This document shows positions 28,401 through 50,397 of a stretch of DNA of 64,000 nucleotides, piece by piece. How positions within the stretch are numbered: position 1 is the stretch's first letter; the number at the start of each line of letters is the position of its first letter. Source of the DNA: Actinoplanes lobatus. GTDB lineage: Bacteria; Actinomycetota; Actinomycetes; Mycobacteriales; Micromonosporaceae. A program made the translations under genes and the position numbers. The notes below the pieces were generated by a model. It saw only the letters and a program-made list of their open reading frames with translations. It did not search any database and had not been told where the DNA came from. The stretch covers positions 6,940,501 to 7,004,500 of the forward strand of contig NZ_JACHNC010000001.1 of assembly GCF_014205215.1 (NCBI RefSeq), given 5' to 3'.

Positions 28401-28764
28401 GGCCGTCGCCGACCGGCTGCCCCTCAACGCGAACGGCAAGGTGGATCGCGCCGCGCTGCTCGCCTCCCTGGACGCCGCGGGCACCGCCGCCGAGGCGCCC
28501 GGCGAAGACCCCGCGGACGACTCCGTGACCGAGGCCGTCGCCGCACTGTGGCGCGAATCCCTCGGCCTGGCGCGGGTCCGCCCGGACGACAGCTTCGTCG
28601 CGCTGGGCGGCCATTCCATCAAGGCGCTGAGGCTGCTCGCCCGCCTCGACGAAGAACTCGGCGTCACCGTCGATCTGGCCGACTTCCTGGCCGACCCCAC
28701 CATGCGCGCGCTGGTCGCCGCCGTGCACCACCTCCAACCGACCACGGAAAGGAATCAGCCATGA
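25486..28764 (+). CDS. Small NRPS, T-C-A-T
   Basis: Predicted 1092 residues. ATG 25486 has GGAGG eight bases upstream and overlaps the previous stop; a GTG at 25435 would add 17 residues with no better site. Landmarks: T1 DDFF near residue 34 and GGDS near 40; C with HHLVCDGGS near 212; A from about 510, STSGTTG near 657, FDAAVLEIW near 699; T2 GGHS near 1042. There is no TE or epimerase. The pocket reads approximately D-A-L-G-I-G-V-T-V-K, which I cannot assign. A leading T domain with no A domain of its own must be loaded in trans or accept a chain from another synthase. This makes the protein a candidate hand-over point between the PKS and the NRPS line, or a dipeptide-building unit. The MbtH gene overlaps by 4 bp. 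Confidence 0.9.
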   Translation: MTEHHDVAADHLREAVTGIWCAVLGADHAGPEDDFFAEGGDSALAVEAALSLRAVTGTDLEIDILYQYPQFGRLLSFLTDPRPEHEERPLTPAEELLWFVERLRPGTPVYHIAALYRFPGRIDIPRLRTALDALVAGHPALRRGFEAPGRVVTAARATVSCRWLDGRGLPADTLRELIDEHARLPFDLARPPLLRAVAVERGDDGDLLLLTVHHLVCDGGSLAILEDALSELYTNGGAGPAPGSAAIPEGARAVNEESRAYWRRVLAGCPRTIALPHDLSRPAALDNTGDVHRLVCPGDLVADMARFAARERVSPFMTWIVAYVAGLVAQTGERDVVIGIAASSRTAEQRGEIGMFVDPVPLRLAVPDGTTARDLARQVRSATTAALAHRGVPFQTIVDDLGPGGDSTRAPLVQAGLSYLDVAAGALRFDGHQAVRDLLPTGTAKYELLWAVTRQADRTITELEYLSGLFTTERAEQLHAGMIAAAGAAFANPDAPLRLPERPIHADRRPLPELIRLRAGQRPDAPAIRDHGVELTYAQLDERAVAIATGLRAAGLRRGDVVAVPMARGADAICSYLGIFYAGCAYLPVDQGQPAERLRAALDGVADAALVTEASPPLPVGLRVLRLDRLLDDPDRAADPAVPVRVTGDDAAYLMSTSGTTGHPKTVVVPHRAISRLVPDAAGLEYRRDDRVAHLCNPAFDAAVLEIWGALGAGAVLAIGNREDVSSPARLRAFLDEHRISVLGLPTALLNTVIDFAPDALGELRLLIFGGEKADEQRLARLLAHRPPASVVNVYGPTENTTVSTLQQVTAAGLDPGPLPIGRPVSGSTAYALGPDGEPVPPGAEGELYVGGDGLARGYHGNPVLTAASFVPNPFGPGRLYRTGDRVRMLPDGTFFFRGRTDDQVKVRGYRVELGEIEHVLRSLPGVDDAVVAARATSDSAELLAWVTGAREAAGLTEDLRTRLPAYMIPVVAVADRLPLNANGKVDRAALLASLDAAGTAAEAPGEDPADDSVTEAVAALWRESLGLARVRPDDSFVALGGHSIKALRLLARLDEELGVTVDLADFLADPTMRALVAAVHHLQPTTERNQP

Positions 28765-28955
28765 GCGAGGACGAGTACGACGTCGTCGTCAACGACGAGG
28801 AGCAGTACTCCATCTGGGCCGCGGGCCGCGCGGTCCCGGCCGGGTGGCAGACCGTCGGCGTACGGGGCAGCCGCGAGGAGTGCCTGGAGCACATCGAGGG
28901 GGTCTGGACCGACATGCGGCCCAAGAGCCTGCGCCTCGCCATGGGCGAGCACTGA
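28761..28955 (+). CDS. MbtH-like protein
   Basis: Predicted 64 residues; ATG 28761 overlaps the NRPS stop (ATGA) and follows GGAAAGGAA. MbtH proteins bind NRPS adenylation domains and are often needed for their solubility and activity. The family signature is clear: an N-terminal Asn-x-Glu-x-Gln-Tyr-Ser-x-Trp stretch, PAGWQTVG in the middle, and the C-terminal CLEHIEGVWTDMRPKSLR. The size matches the family. Its position inside the operon suggests that it serves some or all of the eight adenylation domains encoded around it. Confidence 0.97.
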   Translation: MSEDEYDVVVNDEEQYSIWAAGRAVPAGWQTVGVRGSREECLEHIEGVWTDMRPKSLRLAMGEH

Positions 28956-28966
28956 GGAGGATCCCC

Positions 28967-30190
28967 ATGTGGACGCTGCTGCGCACCAACCGGAGCTTCA
29001 GAACGCTGTTCGCCTCCAGCGCGGTGACGAGCTTCGGCGAGACCGCCGTCTATCTCTCGCTCGCGATCTGGGTCAAGGACCTGACGGGCTCGAACGCCGC
29101 GGCCGGCATCGTGTTCCTCACCATCACCCTGCCCGGCCTGTTCGCGCCGGTGCTCGGCCACATCGTCGACCGGGTCAGCCGGCGACGGCTGATGATCGGC
29201 ATGGATCTCGCGATGGCGGCGCTGTTCCTCACGCTGCTGGCAGTGCGCAGTGACGACCAGGTGTGGCTCATCTATCTGGTCACCCTCGCGTACGGCGTGC
29301 TCTCCGCCAGCCCGGCCCCGCCCGCGCTGCTGAAGGATGCCCTGCCGTCGGACGACGCGGCATCGGCGCGCTCCTTGCTCATGGCCGTCGGCGAGGGCGT
29401 CCGGATCGTCTCCCCGGTGGCCGGCGCCGCGGTGTACGTCGCGTTCGGCGGGGCCGCGCTGGCCGTGTTCGGCAGCGCGACCTTCCTGATCGCCGCGCTC
29501 CTGCTGATGTCCGTCCGTGTCGTGGAGTCCGAGCCCGAGCCGGTCGGCGAGCGGCTTCGCACGTCCGTCGTCGCCGGTTTCCGTTTCATTCGCGGCGTGC
29601 CGTTGCTGCTGCGCCTGTCGCTCACGACCGTGGCGTTCATGCTGGTGGTCGGGCTGCTGGAGACCGCCGTGTTCGCCGCGATCCACGGACTGGGCCGGCC
29701 GGCCGCGTTCTTCGGCGTGATCACCTCGTTCCAGGGTGGCGGCTCCGTCGTCGGCGGGCTCATCTCCGGCTCGTTCGTGAAGCGGTGGGGCGAGGTTCGA
29801 ACGACCTGCGCGGGGTACACGATGATCACCGGCGGTCTGCTGCTCTGCCTGGCCGGGAACATCCCCCTGTTCCTGCTCGGCGTCTTCTGCGTCGGGCTCG
29901 GCATCCCGTTCGTGATGATCTCCCTCGGCACCGCCCTTCACCTCTACACCCCCGGACGCATGCAGGGCCGTGTCAACGCGGCGGTCACCGCGGTCAGCGG
30001 CGGCGCTCAGGCGCTGTCGATCGCCGCCGGCGCCGCCCTCATCGGCGTGCTCGGCTACCAGGTGATGTATCTCGTGACGGCCGGCACGGCTGTCCTGTGT
30101 GCGGCATCGCTGCTGCTGGGACGGGTGCCCCAGCCCGAGATCGTGAAGTCGGTGGCCGACGACGCCTTGGATCCGGAGACCAGCCGATAG
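28967..30190 (+). CDS. MFS transporter, probable product exporter
   Basis: Predicted 407 residues, starting at ATG 28967 behind GAGGAGGA, 11 bp after the MbtH stop. The protein is almost continuously hydrophobic, with about ten to twelve membrane segments. It carries the loop 2-3 motif GHIVDRVSRRR (about residues 64-74) typical of the major facilitator superfamily. It resembles the MFS_3/EntS-like group that lacks a long cytoplasmic tail. Lying inside the biosynthetic operon, it is the best export or self-protection candidate in the window. The substrate is inferred from context only. Confidence 0.88.
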   Translation: MWTLLRTNRSFRTLFASSAVTSFGETAVYLSLAIWVKDLTGSNAAAGIVFLTITLPGLFAPVLGHIVDRVSRRRLMIGMDLAMAALFLTLLAVRSDDQVWLIYLVTLAYGVLSASPAPPALLKDALPSDDAASARSLLMAVGEGVRIVSPVAGAAVYVAFGGAALAVFGSATFLIAALLLMSVRVVESEPEPVGERLRTSVVAGFRFIRGVPLLLRLSLTTVAFMLVVGLLETAVFAAIHGLGRPAAFFGVITSFQGGGSVVGGLISGSFVKRWGEVRTTCAGYTMITGGLLLCLAGNIPLFLLGVFCVGLGIPFVMISLGTALHLYTPGRMQGRVNAAVTAVSGGAQALSIAAGAALIGVLGYQVMYLVTAGTAVLCAASLLLGRVPQPEIVKSVADDALDPETSR

Positions 30191-30206
30191 ACCAGGAGGA
30201 CCGTAC

Positions 30207-31010
30207 GTGGACCCCATCGCACCGCGACCGAGGACGGGGCGGGCCGGCGGCTGGATCACCGGCCCGTCGCCCCGGCGATCTCCGGCCCTCCGCCTGTTCT
30301 GCCTGCCGTACGTGGGCGGCGGGGCGCAGGTCTACGAGCCGTGGCGCCCCGCCTTCGGTGCGGACGTCGAGGTCTGCGCCGTCGAGCTGCCCGGCCGCCA
30401 GACCCGCATGCGCGAAAGCCCGTACACGCGCCTGGACGCGCTCGTCGGCGCACTCGCGTCCGCGATCGTGGACGAGCTCGACGTGCCGTACGCGCTCTTC
30501 GGCCACAGCATGGGATCGCTGGTCGCGTTCGAGCTGGCGCACGAGCTGCGCCGCCGCGGCGCCGGCGAGCCGTGCGTCCTGTTCGTCTCGGCCGGCCCGG
30601 CGCCGCGGCTCCCGCGGCTGATGCCGCCACTGCACGCCGCATCCGAGGAACGGGTGGTCGCCCGGCTCGCCGAACTGGGCGGTCTGCCCCAGGAGATCCT
30701 CGACGAGCCGGAGCTTCTGCGCTACTTCCTGCCGGCGATCCGCGCCGACTTCGAGGTGATCGAGACGTACGGGTACCGGGCCCGGCAACCGCTCGCCTGC
30801 CCGGTGGTGGCCTTCACCGGCAGCGACGACGAGGATCTGCCACCCGCCGGCCTGACGCCGTGGGGCGAGGAGACCACCGGCCGGTTCGACCAGCACGTCC
30901 TGCCCGGTGGCCACTTCTTCCTGCGCGGGTCGCAAGACGAGCTGCTGACGCTGATGCGCGGCGCCCTCGCCCCGTACACCCGCTCGTGGAGGAGATTCGC
31001 CGATGCCTGA
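30207..31010 (+). CDS. Type II (editing) thioesterase
   Basis: Predicted 267 residues, starting at GTG 30207 behind AGGAGGA. An alpha/beta hydrolase with LFCLPYVGGGAQVY near residue 32, the nucleophile elbow GHSMGS (serine about 101) and a catalytic histidine in GGHFFLRG (about 236). Type II thioesterases remove wrong or stalled acyl groups from carrier domains of NRPS and PKS enzymes. The size and single domain separate it from the TE fused to the NRPS. The P450 gene overlaps its end by 8 bp. Confidence 0.93.
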   Translation: MDPIAPRPRTGRAGGWITGPSPRRSPALRLFCLPYVGGGAQVYEPWRPAFGADVEVCAVELPGRQTRMRESPYTRLDALVGALASAIVDELDVPYALFGHSMGSLVAFELAHELRRRGAGEPCVLFVSAGPAPRLPRLMPPLHAASEERVVARLAELGGLPQEILDEPELLRYFLPAIRADFEVIETYGYRARQPLACPVVAFTGSDDEDLPPAGLTPWGEETTGRFDQHVLPGGHFFLRGSQDELLTLMRGALAPYTRSWRRFADA

Positions 31011-32163
31011 GAAAGCGACCGGCCTGGGACCCCTCCCCGCGTTTCTGGCGACCGACGGCACCGGCGTCGTCCCGATCGTCACGCCGATGGGCGACAAGAT
31101 GTGGCTCGTCCGCGACCACGCCCTGGGCCGTCTCGTGCTCACCGACCAGCGGTTCAGCCGGGCCGAGGCGACCAGGCCGCAGGCGCCCCGCTTCAACGAC
31201 GCCCAGCCCGCCGCCGACGCCATGATGAGCATGGACGGCGCCGGGCACGCCCGGCTGCGGCGGGTGGTGAGCGGTGCCTTCAGCACCCGCCGGGTGGCCG
31301 CGATGGCGCCCCGCGTCGAACGCCTCACCGACGAGTACCTCGACGGGCTCGCCGCGGCCGGACCGGGCGCCGACCTCATCACGGGCCTCGCCACACCCCT
31401 GCCGCTGGCCGTCCTCTGCGCGGTGGTCGGCATTCCGCCGGAGGACAGCGACGTCTTCCGCGACCGGGTCGAGGTGCTGTTCGACATCTCGGCCAGCACG
31501 CCGCAGGAGAAGTCCCGCCGCCGCATCGAGCTCGTCGACTACATGGGTGACCTGATCGAGCAGAAGCGGCGGCGCACCGACGACGACCTGCTGACCGCCC
31601 TGATCGAAGCGCACGACCGGGGCCATCTGTCGTTGGGGGAGCTGCTGACACTCGGCCTCACCCTGCTGATGGCCGGGTACGAGACCACGGTCGGCCAGAT
31701 CGGCCTCTCGGTGCTCGCGCTGCTGTCGGACCCGGCCGCCCTCGCGGAACTGCGCGGCGATCCCGTGCTCGTGGAACCAGCCGTGGAGGAACTGCTGCGC
31801 CTCACGCCGGCCACGCCGCTCAGCTTTCCCCGGGTGGCCGTGGCTCCGGTCCAGCTCGGCACGGTCACCGTCCAGGCCGGCGAAGCCGTGGTCGTCTCGC
31901 TGCTGCACGGCAACCGGGACGAGGAGATCTGGCCGCGGCCGGAGCATCTGAACACGTACGGCCGCGACGCCGTCCACCTGACCTTCGGGCACGGGGTGCA
32001 CCGCTGCCTCGGCGCCCCGCTGGCCCGCCTGCAGCTGCGGATCGTCCTGGACCGCCTGCTGCGCCGTTTCCCCCAGCTACGCCTCGCCACCGGGCCCGAC
32101 GCCGTGGTCTGGAAGTCGGGGCTGTCCATTCGCGGCCTGGTCCGGCTGCGCGTCGACTGGTAG
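31003..32163 (+). CDS. Cytochrome P450 monooxygenase
   Basis: Predicted 386 residues, starting at ATG 31003 behind GGAGGAG inside the thioesterase gene. Bacterial class I P450 features are present: I-helix LLMAGYETT (about residues 222-230) with the conserved acid and threonine, ExxR as EELLR (262-266), and the haem loop [12 protein letters not shown] with the cysteine ligand at about 335. No ferredoxin gene adjoins it, so electron transfer partners are probably housekeeping. It is likely to hydroxylate or otherwise oxidise the product, or a carrier-bound amino acid. The site is not predictable here. Confidence 0.95.
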   Translation: MPEKATGLGPLPAFLATDGTGVVPIVTPMGDKMWLVRDHALGRLVLTDQRFSRAEATRPQAPRFNDAQPAADAMMSMDGAGHARLRRVVSGAFSTRRVAAMAPRVERLTDEYLDGLAAAGPGADLITGLATPLPLAVLCAVVGIPPEDSDVFRDRVEVLFDISASTPQEKSRRRIELVDYMGDLIEQKRRRTDDDLLTALIEAHDRGHLSLGELLTLGLTLLMAGYETTVGQIGLSVLALLSDPAALAELRGDPVLVEPAVEELLRLTPATPLSFPRVAVAPVQLGTVTVQAGEAVVVSLLHGNRDEEIWPRPEHLNTYGRDAVHLTFGHGVHRCLGAPLARLQLRIVLDRLLRRFPQLRLATGPDAVVWKSGLSIRGLVRLRVDW

Positions 32164-32195
32164 CCGAGCCGGTTGCCGAGTCTAGGAGGAGCACC

Positions 32196-45321
<13,126 letters not shown>

Positions 45322-45338
<17 letters not shown>

Positions 45339-46326
45339 CCGGCTCGTGCTTCTCGCACAGGAGCAGTATGCCGCCGGGGACGCGGCATCGGACGATCTCG
45401 CGAACGTCGAAGCCGCCCTCGGTCAGGACGTCGCGCCAGCCGTCGGCGGGCAGCAGGGTCTGGCGCACCAGCGCGTGCACGTACGTGAACTCCGGCGTGA
45501 AGGGCTGGCCGGGTTCTCCGTCGATCGGGGGCTCGATCTCGCCGACGAGCAGCTTGGCGCCGGCCGGGAGCCGGGCGGCCAGGCCGGTGAGGTAGCCCAG
45601 CAGGGCGTCGCGGCCGCCGGCCAGGATCTCGTGCAGGAGGTAGAAGGTGACGACCAGGTCGACCTTGTCGATCCCGGGGATCTCGTCGAGCGCGCGGACG
45701 TCGGCCCGGACGAGCTCGATCCGGTCCTGCATGTGGTTCGCCGCGACGGCTTCCCCGGCGGCGGCGTGGGCCGCGTGGTCGACGTCGACGCCGATGCCGC
45801 GGGCGCCGAACCGGTCGCAGACGGCCATGAGGAAGCGGGCGTTGCCGCTGCCGAGGTCCAGCACGGTGCCGAAGGAGATCTTCGCCAGGGTTTCCATCAC
45901 CTGCGGGACGACGTCGGTGCGGGCCATCATCGCGGTGCCGCCGGCGACCCACCGGCCGTCCCGGGTGACGTCGGACCCGTACCGCATGCTGCGCTGGAGG
46001 AACGCGTCGATCCGGCGCATCGGCTCGCCGTATCCGCCGACCAGCCAGACGAGGAAGCCGCGATCGGCGTACACCCGGGCGCCGTAATCGGTCAGGGTGA
46101 AGCGCTCGCCCGACTCCCGCAGGACGCCACGGTGGCACAGGTATCGCAGCGTGGCGACGAGCAGCGGGTCGCGGCCCTCCAGGGAGGCGAGAGTAATCCC
46201 GCCTTTCTCCAGTGCGGACAATTCGTCGGCCATTTCGAGTGCGGCGATAGCACTGGCGAGAGCATATCCGTGAAAGAGGTCGAGAGCGGGGCGATCTTCC
46301 GGCTTGGTGGACACGGGAACAGACAC
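45322..46326 (-). CDS. SAM-dependent class I methyltransferase
   Basis: Predicted 334 residues. The start chosen is GTG 46326 because AAGGAGGA lies seven bases upstream; the open frame continues further but has no ribosome site. The N-terminal ~120 residues look like a winged-helix/dimerisation region ([13 protein letters not shown], then [13 protein letters not shown]). The SAM-binding motif [12 protein letters not shown] is at about 153-164, followed by GIGVDVD and [12 protein letters not shown]. The layout resembles small-molecule O-methyltransferases, but N- or C-methylation cannot be excluded. It is convergent with the PKS gene and overlaps its last 17 bp, and is divergent from the aminotransferase gene across 73 bp. 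The substrate is unknown; cluster context suggests product tailoring or a precursor. Confidence 0.85.
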
Positions 46327-46399
46327 GAATTCGTCCTCCTTGATCCGAGCGCGAGAGGTCGAACTTATCATTTTGGATACCACAATGGAGGGTGTGTGA
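46327..46399. promoter_or_regulatory. 73-bp divergent spacer between methyltransferase and aminotransferase genes
   Basis: It is noticeably AT-richer than the surroundings at 46361-46386 and must hold the start signals for both genes. It contains the two ribosome sites but no clear -35/-10 pair on either strand. It lacks the CTATCGC heptamers found at the two main promoters. Confidence 0.4.
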
Positions 46400-47542
46400 A
46401 TGCCGATTACACCGCGGGCCGAAATTGTCGCGCTGCCGGGATATGCGGCACGCCGATCCGAGTCGCTGCCGGCGAAGCTCGCCAACAATGAGCTTGCCGA
46501 GGCGGCGCTGCCGCCGCCGGTCGCCGCCGCGATCGCGGCCGCCGTCGCCGAGTCGCACCGGTACCCCGACATGGCCGCGACCGACCTGCTCGACAGGCTC
46601 GCCGAGAGGCACGCGCTGCCGGTCGAGCGGCTCGCGGTCGGCTGCGGCTCGGTGGCGCTGTGCCAGCAGGTGATCCAGGCGCTGTGCCGGCCGGGGGACG
46701 AGGTGATGTTCGCCTGGCGCTCGTTCGAGGCGTACCCGGTCTTCGCCCGGATGATGAACGCCACCGGTGTGCCGGTCGCCCTCGACGACGGCCACGCCCA
46801 CGACCTCGGCGCCATGCTGGCCGCGATCACGCCCCGCACCAGGATCGTCTTCGTGTGCAACCCGAACAATCCGACGGGCACCGTGGTCTCCGGCGAGGCG
46901 CTGCGGAGCTTCGTCGCCCGCGTGCCGCCGGACGTCCTGGTCGTCATCGACGAGGCGTACCGGGAGTTCGTCACCGACCCCGGGGTGCTCGACGGGCTGG
47001 AGGCGGTACGCGGTGCGGAGAACGTCGCGGTGCTGCGTACCTTCTCGAAGGCGTACGGCCTCGCGGCGCTGCGGGTCGGCTATCTGGCCGGCCCGGCGAC
47101 GGTCGCGTCGGCCGTCCGCAAGGTCGGTGTCCCGTTCGGCGTGAACGGGATCGCCCAGGCCGCGGCGGTCGCCGCCCTCGCCGTCGAGGGCGAGGTCACC
47201 GAGCGGTGCCGGCGGATCGCCGCCGAGCGGGACCGGGTCCGCGGCGAGCTGCGGGCGCAGGGCTATCCGGTTCCGGCGACCCAGGCGAACTTCGTCTGGC
47301 TCCCGCTCGGCGAACGCACCGGGGACTTCGTCGCGCACGCGGCGGCGCACGGCGTGGACGTCCGCGGCTTCGCCGGTGACGGGGTCCGGGTCACCATCGG
47401 CGGCCCGGCCGAGAACGCGGCCTTCCTCCGGGCGTCCGGATCATTCCTGTACGTCGGCCGCGAACTTGCGCAGCGCGGCGCGGTTGGGCATGCCGGTCTT
47501 GGCCAGCAGGTTGCTGACGTGCCGCTCGACGGTGCGCGGTGA
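46400..47542 (+). CDS. PLP-dependent aminotransferase, HisC-like (fold type I, class I/II)
   Basis: Predicted 380 residues, starting at ATG 46400 with GGAGGG at 46387-46392. Seen: NPNNPTG (about residues 154-160), DEAY (about 184-187) and the Schiff-base lysine in TFSKAYG (about 217). This is the arrangement of histidinol-phosphate/aromatic aminotransferases. Because a HisC-like enzyme is encoded inside the cluster, it more likely makes or consumes an unusual amino acid or keto acid than histidine. The family normally ends soon after AENAAFLRA. Here about 30 further residues run over the 3' end of the LAL gene on the other strand (102-bp overlap), which may be a non-conserved tail. Confidence 0.88.
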   Translation: MPITPRAEIVALPGYAARRSESLPAKLANNELAEAALPPPVAAAIAAAVAESHRYPDMAATDLLDRLAERHALPVERLAVGCGSVALCQQVIQALCRPGDEVMFAWRSFEAYPVFARMMNATGVPVALDDGHAHDLGAMLAAITPRTRIVFVCNPNNPTGTVVSGEALRSFVARVPPDVLVVIDEAYREFVTDPGVLDGLEAVRGAENVAVLRTFSKAYGLAALRVGYLAGPATVASAVRKVGVPFGVNGIAQAAAVAALAVEGEVTERCRRIAAERDRVRGELRAQGYPVPATQANFVWLPLGERTGDFVAHAAAHGVDVRGFAGDGVRVTIGGPAENAAFLRASGSFLYVGRELAQRGAVGHAGLGQQVADVPLDGAR

Positions 47543-50332
47543 CACGTGCAGGAGGTCGGCGATCTCCCGGTTGCCCATCCGCCCGACGAGCAGTTGCAGC
47601 ACCTCGAACTCGCGTCCGGTGACGCCCGCCGACCGCAGTTCCTCCGGGACACGGTCGACCCCGGCACGGCGCTGCGGGACCCGGGCGCCCGACCTGCGCA
47701 GCAGGGCCCGGCAGGCGTCGGCCACGGGACGGACGTCGCGGTCGTGGAAGTACCGCTCGGCGGTGCGCAGCCAGCCGGGTGGGTCGCCCCAGCCGTCCAC
47801 GATCGCCGCCTCGGCCACCAGGCGCAGGCCGAGGTTGCGGCTCATCTCGAAGGGCTCGGCCGCCTCCAGAGCCGCGGTCACCGCGTCCGCCGCCTCCGGG
47901 CCCCGCCCGGCACGGCCGAGCAGGACCGCGTACGCGAACTGGGTGAACTGCCGGTCCCATCGCAGCGCGCTCGCCGGGTCGACGGCCATCGCGTCGTACT
48001 CCGGCCAGTCGGCTTCGCCGGCCAGCACGCGCATCAGCAGATGCAGGCCGTGCCGTCCGGAGAGGTAGTAGATGCTGGGCCCGCCCTCCACCCCGGACAT
48101 CGCGCGGGCCAGCTCGTCGTGTGCGAGCCGCCGGTCCTCGCCGAGCAGTGCGCAGAACGCCCCGGCGAGCCCGTGCGCGCGGGGCGCGTGCAGGGCGAGG
48201 TTGCCGCCCCATCGTTCGAACTCGGCGAGCGCCGTGGTCATCGCGGTGCGGTCGCCCTCGTGCCCGGCGCACACCGCCCGCAGCAGCAGCAGGTAACGGG
48301 TGGTCTCGAGAAGCTTCAACCGGACCGTGGAGTCCAGCGCCTGATCGATGAGGGCGCGCGCCGCCGGGTAGTCGCCGCGCAGGATGGTGTGCAGCGCGAT
48401 GCTGGACTCGGCCTGGTAGTGAGCGGTCACCGCGCCCACCCGGCCGGCCTTGTCGCGGGACTCCTCGAGGCGGGTCGTGTCCGCGTGCCGCAGGGCGTCG
48501 TCGTTGCCGAGCCGGATCAGCGCGTGGATCTCCCAGATCGGCAGGCCGTGCCGGGCGGCGAGGCCGTTGGCCCGCTCCAGGCAGCGGGTCGCCTCGTCCG
48601 GGTTGCGGTGCCGCACGATGGCGCCGAGCAGCTGCCACGCCTGGCAGGCCACGACCGGCAGGGGTACGGCCTCGGCGACGGTGGCCGCGTGGCGGGCCAG
48701 CCGTTCGGCGCGATCGAACTGGTCGGCGCCGGTGATGTCGAGGACGAGGTGCGCCTCCACCACGTCGATCGGCGCGATGTCCTCCGGGGCCGGAACCGGG
48801 CCGAGCAGGCCGCGCGCCACCGAGGCCTGATGCACCGCCTCGTCGAGCCGGCCGGCCACGGCGGCCGCCCAGGCGACCTGGGTGTGCAGGCGGGCGCGTC
48901 GCCGGGGGGTGAGCCCGCGTACCTGATCGAGGGTGTTGATCGAGGCGAGCGCCCGTTCCACCTCACCGGCCTCGGCCAGGGCCAGCAGCAGCTGTTCGAG
49001 GGCGTCGGCGCGGTCCGACGCGTCGGTCAGCAGTTCCGTGGCGCGGTCCAGCAGGGACACCGCCGAGGCGGCGGCGCCACTGGCGAGCGCCCGCCGGCCG
49101 GCCTCGGTGAACAGCCGGCCCGCGGCGGGGCGGTCGCCCGCGTCCAGCCGCAGCCGGGCCGCCACCTCGCACCACTCGCCCGGGTGGTCGGGAAAGAGGG
49201 TGTCGACGGCTTCGGCCACCGTGGCGGCGAGCCGAACCTGTTCCGCGCGATCCATGCGAGCCAGGATCGCGTCCCGGTTGAGCTGGTGACGGAACGTGTA
49301 CCAGTCGGCGGTGTACTCGTCCGGAGCCACCAGGTGACCGGCCAGGTCGTCCTGGAGCAGGCTCAGCATGACCCGGTCGGACAGCCCGGTGGCGAGCTGC
49401 ACGACCGCGAGCGGAAAGCGCGGCCCGAAGGTGGCCGCCGCCGAGAGCACCTCGAGCGTCTGCGGCCCGAGGATGGCCAGGCGCCGGGCCAGCGGGCGGG
49501 TGAGCTCCGGGGTGACCGCGGCCGCGTGCTCGCCGAGCCGCCACGAGCCGCCGTCCGGGACGATCAGCTCCTCGTCGACCATGACCTTGAGCATCTCCTC
49601 GGCCATGAACGGGTTTCCCGCACTGCCCGCCCACAGCAGCTCCACCGCGCTCTCGGGCAACTGCGCCCCGTCGACGTCGAGGCAGGCGCCGGCCATCCGG
49701 CGCAGCGTCGGACGGCGCAGCGGGCCCAGCTCGATCAGGGTGCACCGGCCTCGCTGGGTGGCGGTCCTGGCCAGCGCGTACGCGACGCTGTCGCCCTCGC
49801 GGATGCCGCCCAGCAGCAGGGTCGGCTGCATGTCGACGTTGTCCACGAGGTACTCGAGCACCGCCAGCGTCTCCGCGTCGGCGTCGTGCAGGTCGTCCAG
49901 GCTCAGCAGGCACCCGCGGTCGTGGCCGGCGAGCCCGGTGAGCCGGAGGGTGGCCTCGGCCAGCACGACCAGGGACTCGCGGCCTCCGCCGGGCGGCTCA
50001 CCCCAGCCGGGAATCATCCGGCCGAGGATCGGCCCGTACGGTCCGAGTTCAGCCGGCTCGACCCGTTCCATCCTCAGCAGATAGAGGGCCGCCTCGGTGA
50101 GCGGCCGCAGCGGGGTGGCCGGGCCGACCGAGCTGGCCCGGCCCCGCATCAGGCGCATGCCGGCGGCGTACGCGATCTCGGTCATCGTGGACAGCAGCCG
50201 GGACTTCCCGATGCCGGCCTCTCCGGTGACGAAGACCGCGCCGCCGCGGCCTCCCCGTGCCTCGGCCAAGGCCCTCTCTACGACGCTCACCTCCCGGTCC
50301 CGGCCGATCAACATCGTCGAGTGTGGACGCAT
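47441..50332 (-). CDS. LAL-family (large ATP-binding LuxR) transcriptional regulator
   Basis: Predicted 963 residues, typical for this family. The N-terminal ATPase has Walker A GEAGIGKS (37-44) and a Walker B-like LLSLDDLHDAD (near 145). A long helical TPR-like middle follows. A C-terminal LuxR helix-turn-helix (about 905-958) contains VTGREFEVLQLL, NREIADLLHVSPRTVERHV and a Leu/Ala-rich end. LAL proteins usually activate polyketide and peptide clusters. ATG 50332 has no strong ribosome site; ATG at about 50314 is an alternative. It lies downstream of the lanthipeptide genes on the same strand across a 75-bp structured gap, so it may be partly cotranscribed with them. Its 3' end overlaps the aminotransferase gene. 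Confidence 0.93.
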   Translation of the reverse strand: MRPHSTMLIGRDREVSVVERALAEARGGRGGAVFVTGEAGIGKSRLLSTMTEIAYAAGMRLMRGRASSVGPATPLRPLTEAALYLLRMERVEPAELGPYGPILGRMIPGWGEPPGGGRESLVVLAEATLRLTGLAGHDRGCLLSLDDLHDADAETLAVLEYLVDNVDMQPTLLLGGIREGDSVAYALARTATQRGRCTLIELGPLRRPTLRRMAGACLDVDGAQLPESAVELLWAGSAGNPFMAEEMLKVMVDEELIVPDGGSWRLGEHAAAVTPELTRPLARRLAILGPQTLEVLSAAATFGPRFPLAVVQLATGLSDRVMLSLLQDDLAGHLVAPDEYTADWYTFRHQLNRDAILARMDRAEQVRLAATVAEAVDTLFPDHPGEWCEVAARLRLDAGDRPAAGRLFTEAGRRALASGAAASAVSLLDRATELLTDASDRADALEQLLLALAEAGEVERALASINTLDQVRGLTPRRRARLHTQVAWAAAVAGRLDEAVHQASVARGLLGPVPAPEDIAPIDVVEAHLVLDITGADQFDRAERLARHAATVAEAVPLPVVACQAWQLLGAIVRHRNPDEATRCLERANGLAARHGLPIWEIHALIRLGNDDALRHADTTRLEESRDKAGRVGAVTAHYQAESSIALHTILRGDYPAARALIDQALDSTVRLKLLETTRYLLLLRAVCAGHEGDRTAMTTALAEFERWGGNLALHAPRAHGLAGAFCALLGEDRRLAHDELARAMSGVEGGPSIYYLSGRHGLHLLMRVLAGEADWPEYDAMAVDPASALRWDRQFTQFAYAVLLGRAGRGPEAADAVTAALEAAEPFEMSRNLGLRLVAEAAIVDGWGDPPGWLRTAERYFHDRDVRPVADACRALLRRSGARVPQRRAGVDRVPEELRSAGVTGREFEVLQLLVGRMGNREIADLLHVSPRTVERHVSNLLAKTGMPNRAALRKFAADVQE

Positions 50333-50345
50333 GCCGGTGAACCTA

Positions 50346-50397
50346 CTCGGGGTGTCCGCCGCCTAACAGCTTGACAAGCATTGCCGACACTCCCGAG
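50346..50397. promoter_or_regulatory. Nested inverted repeats between precursor-peptide and LAL genes
   Basis: Outer arms are CTCGGGGTGTC (50346-50356) and GACACTCCCGAG (50386-50397), complementary except for one bulged base. Inside the loop is a perfect GCTTG-A-CAAGC (50369-50379). There is no T-tract. It could act as an operator for the LAL gene, or as a transcript hairpin that dampens read-through from the lanthipeptide genes. Confidence 0.4.

Noticed and set aside
46327..46974. Longer methyltransferase frame starting at 46974
   Set aside because: The extra N-terminal part is Ser/Thr/Arg-rich antisense of the aminotransferase gene, and the GTG at 46326 has an excellent AAGGAGGA.
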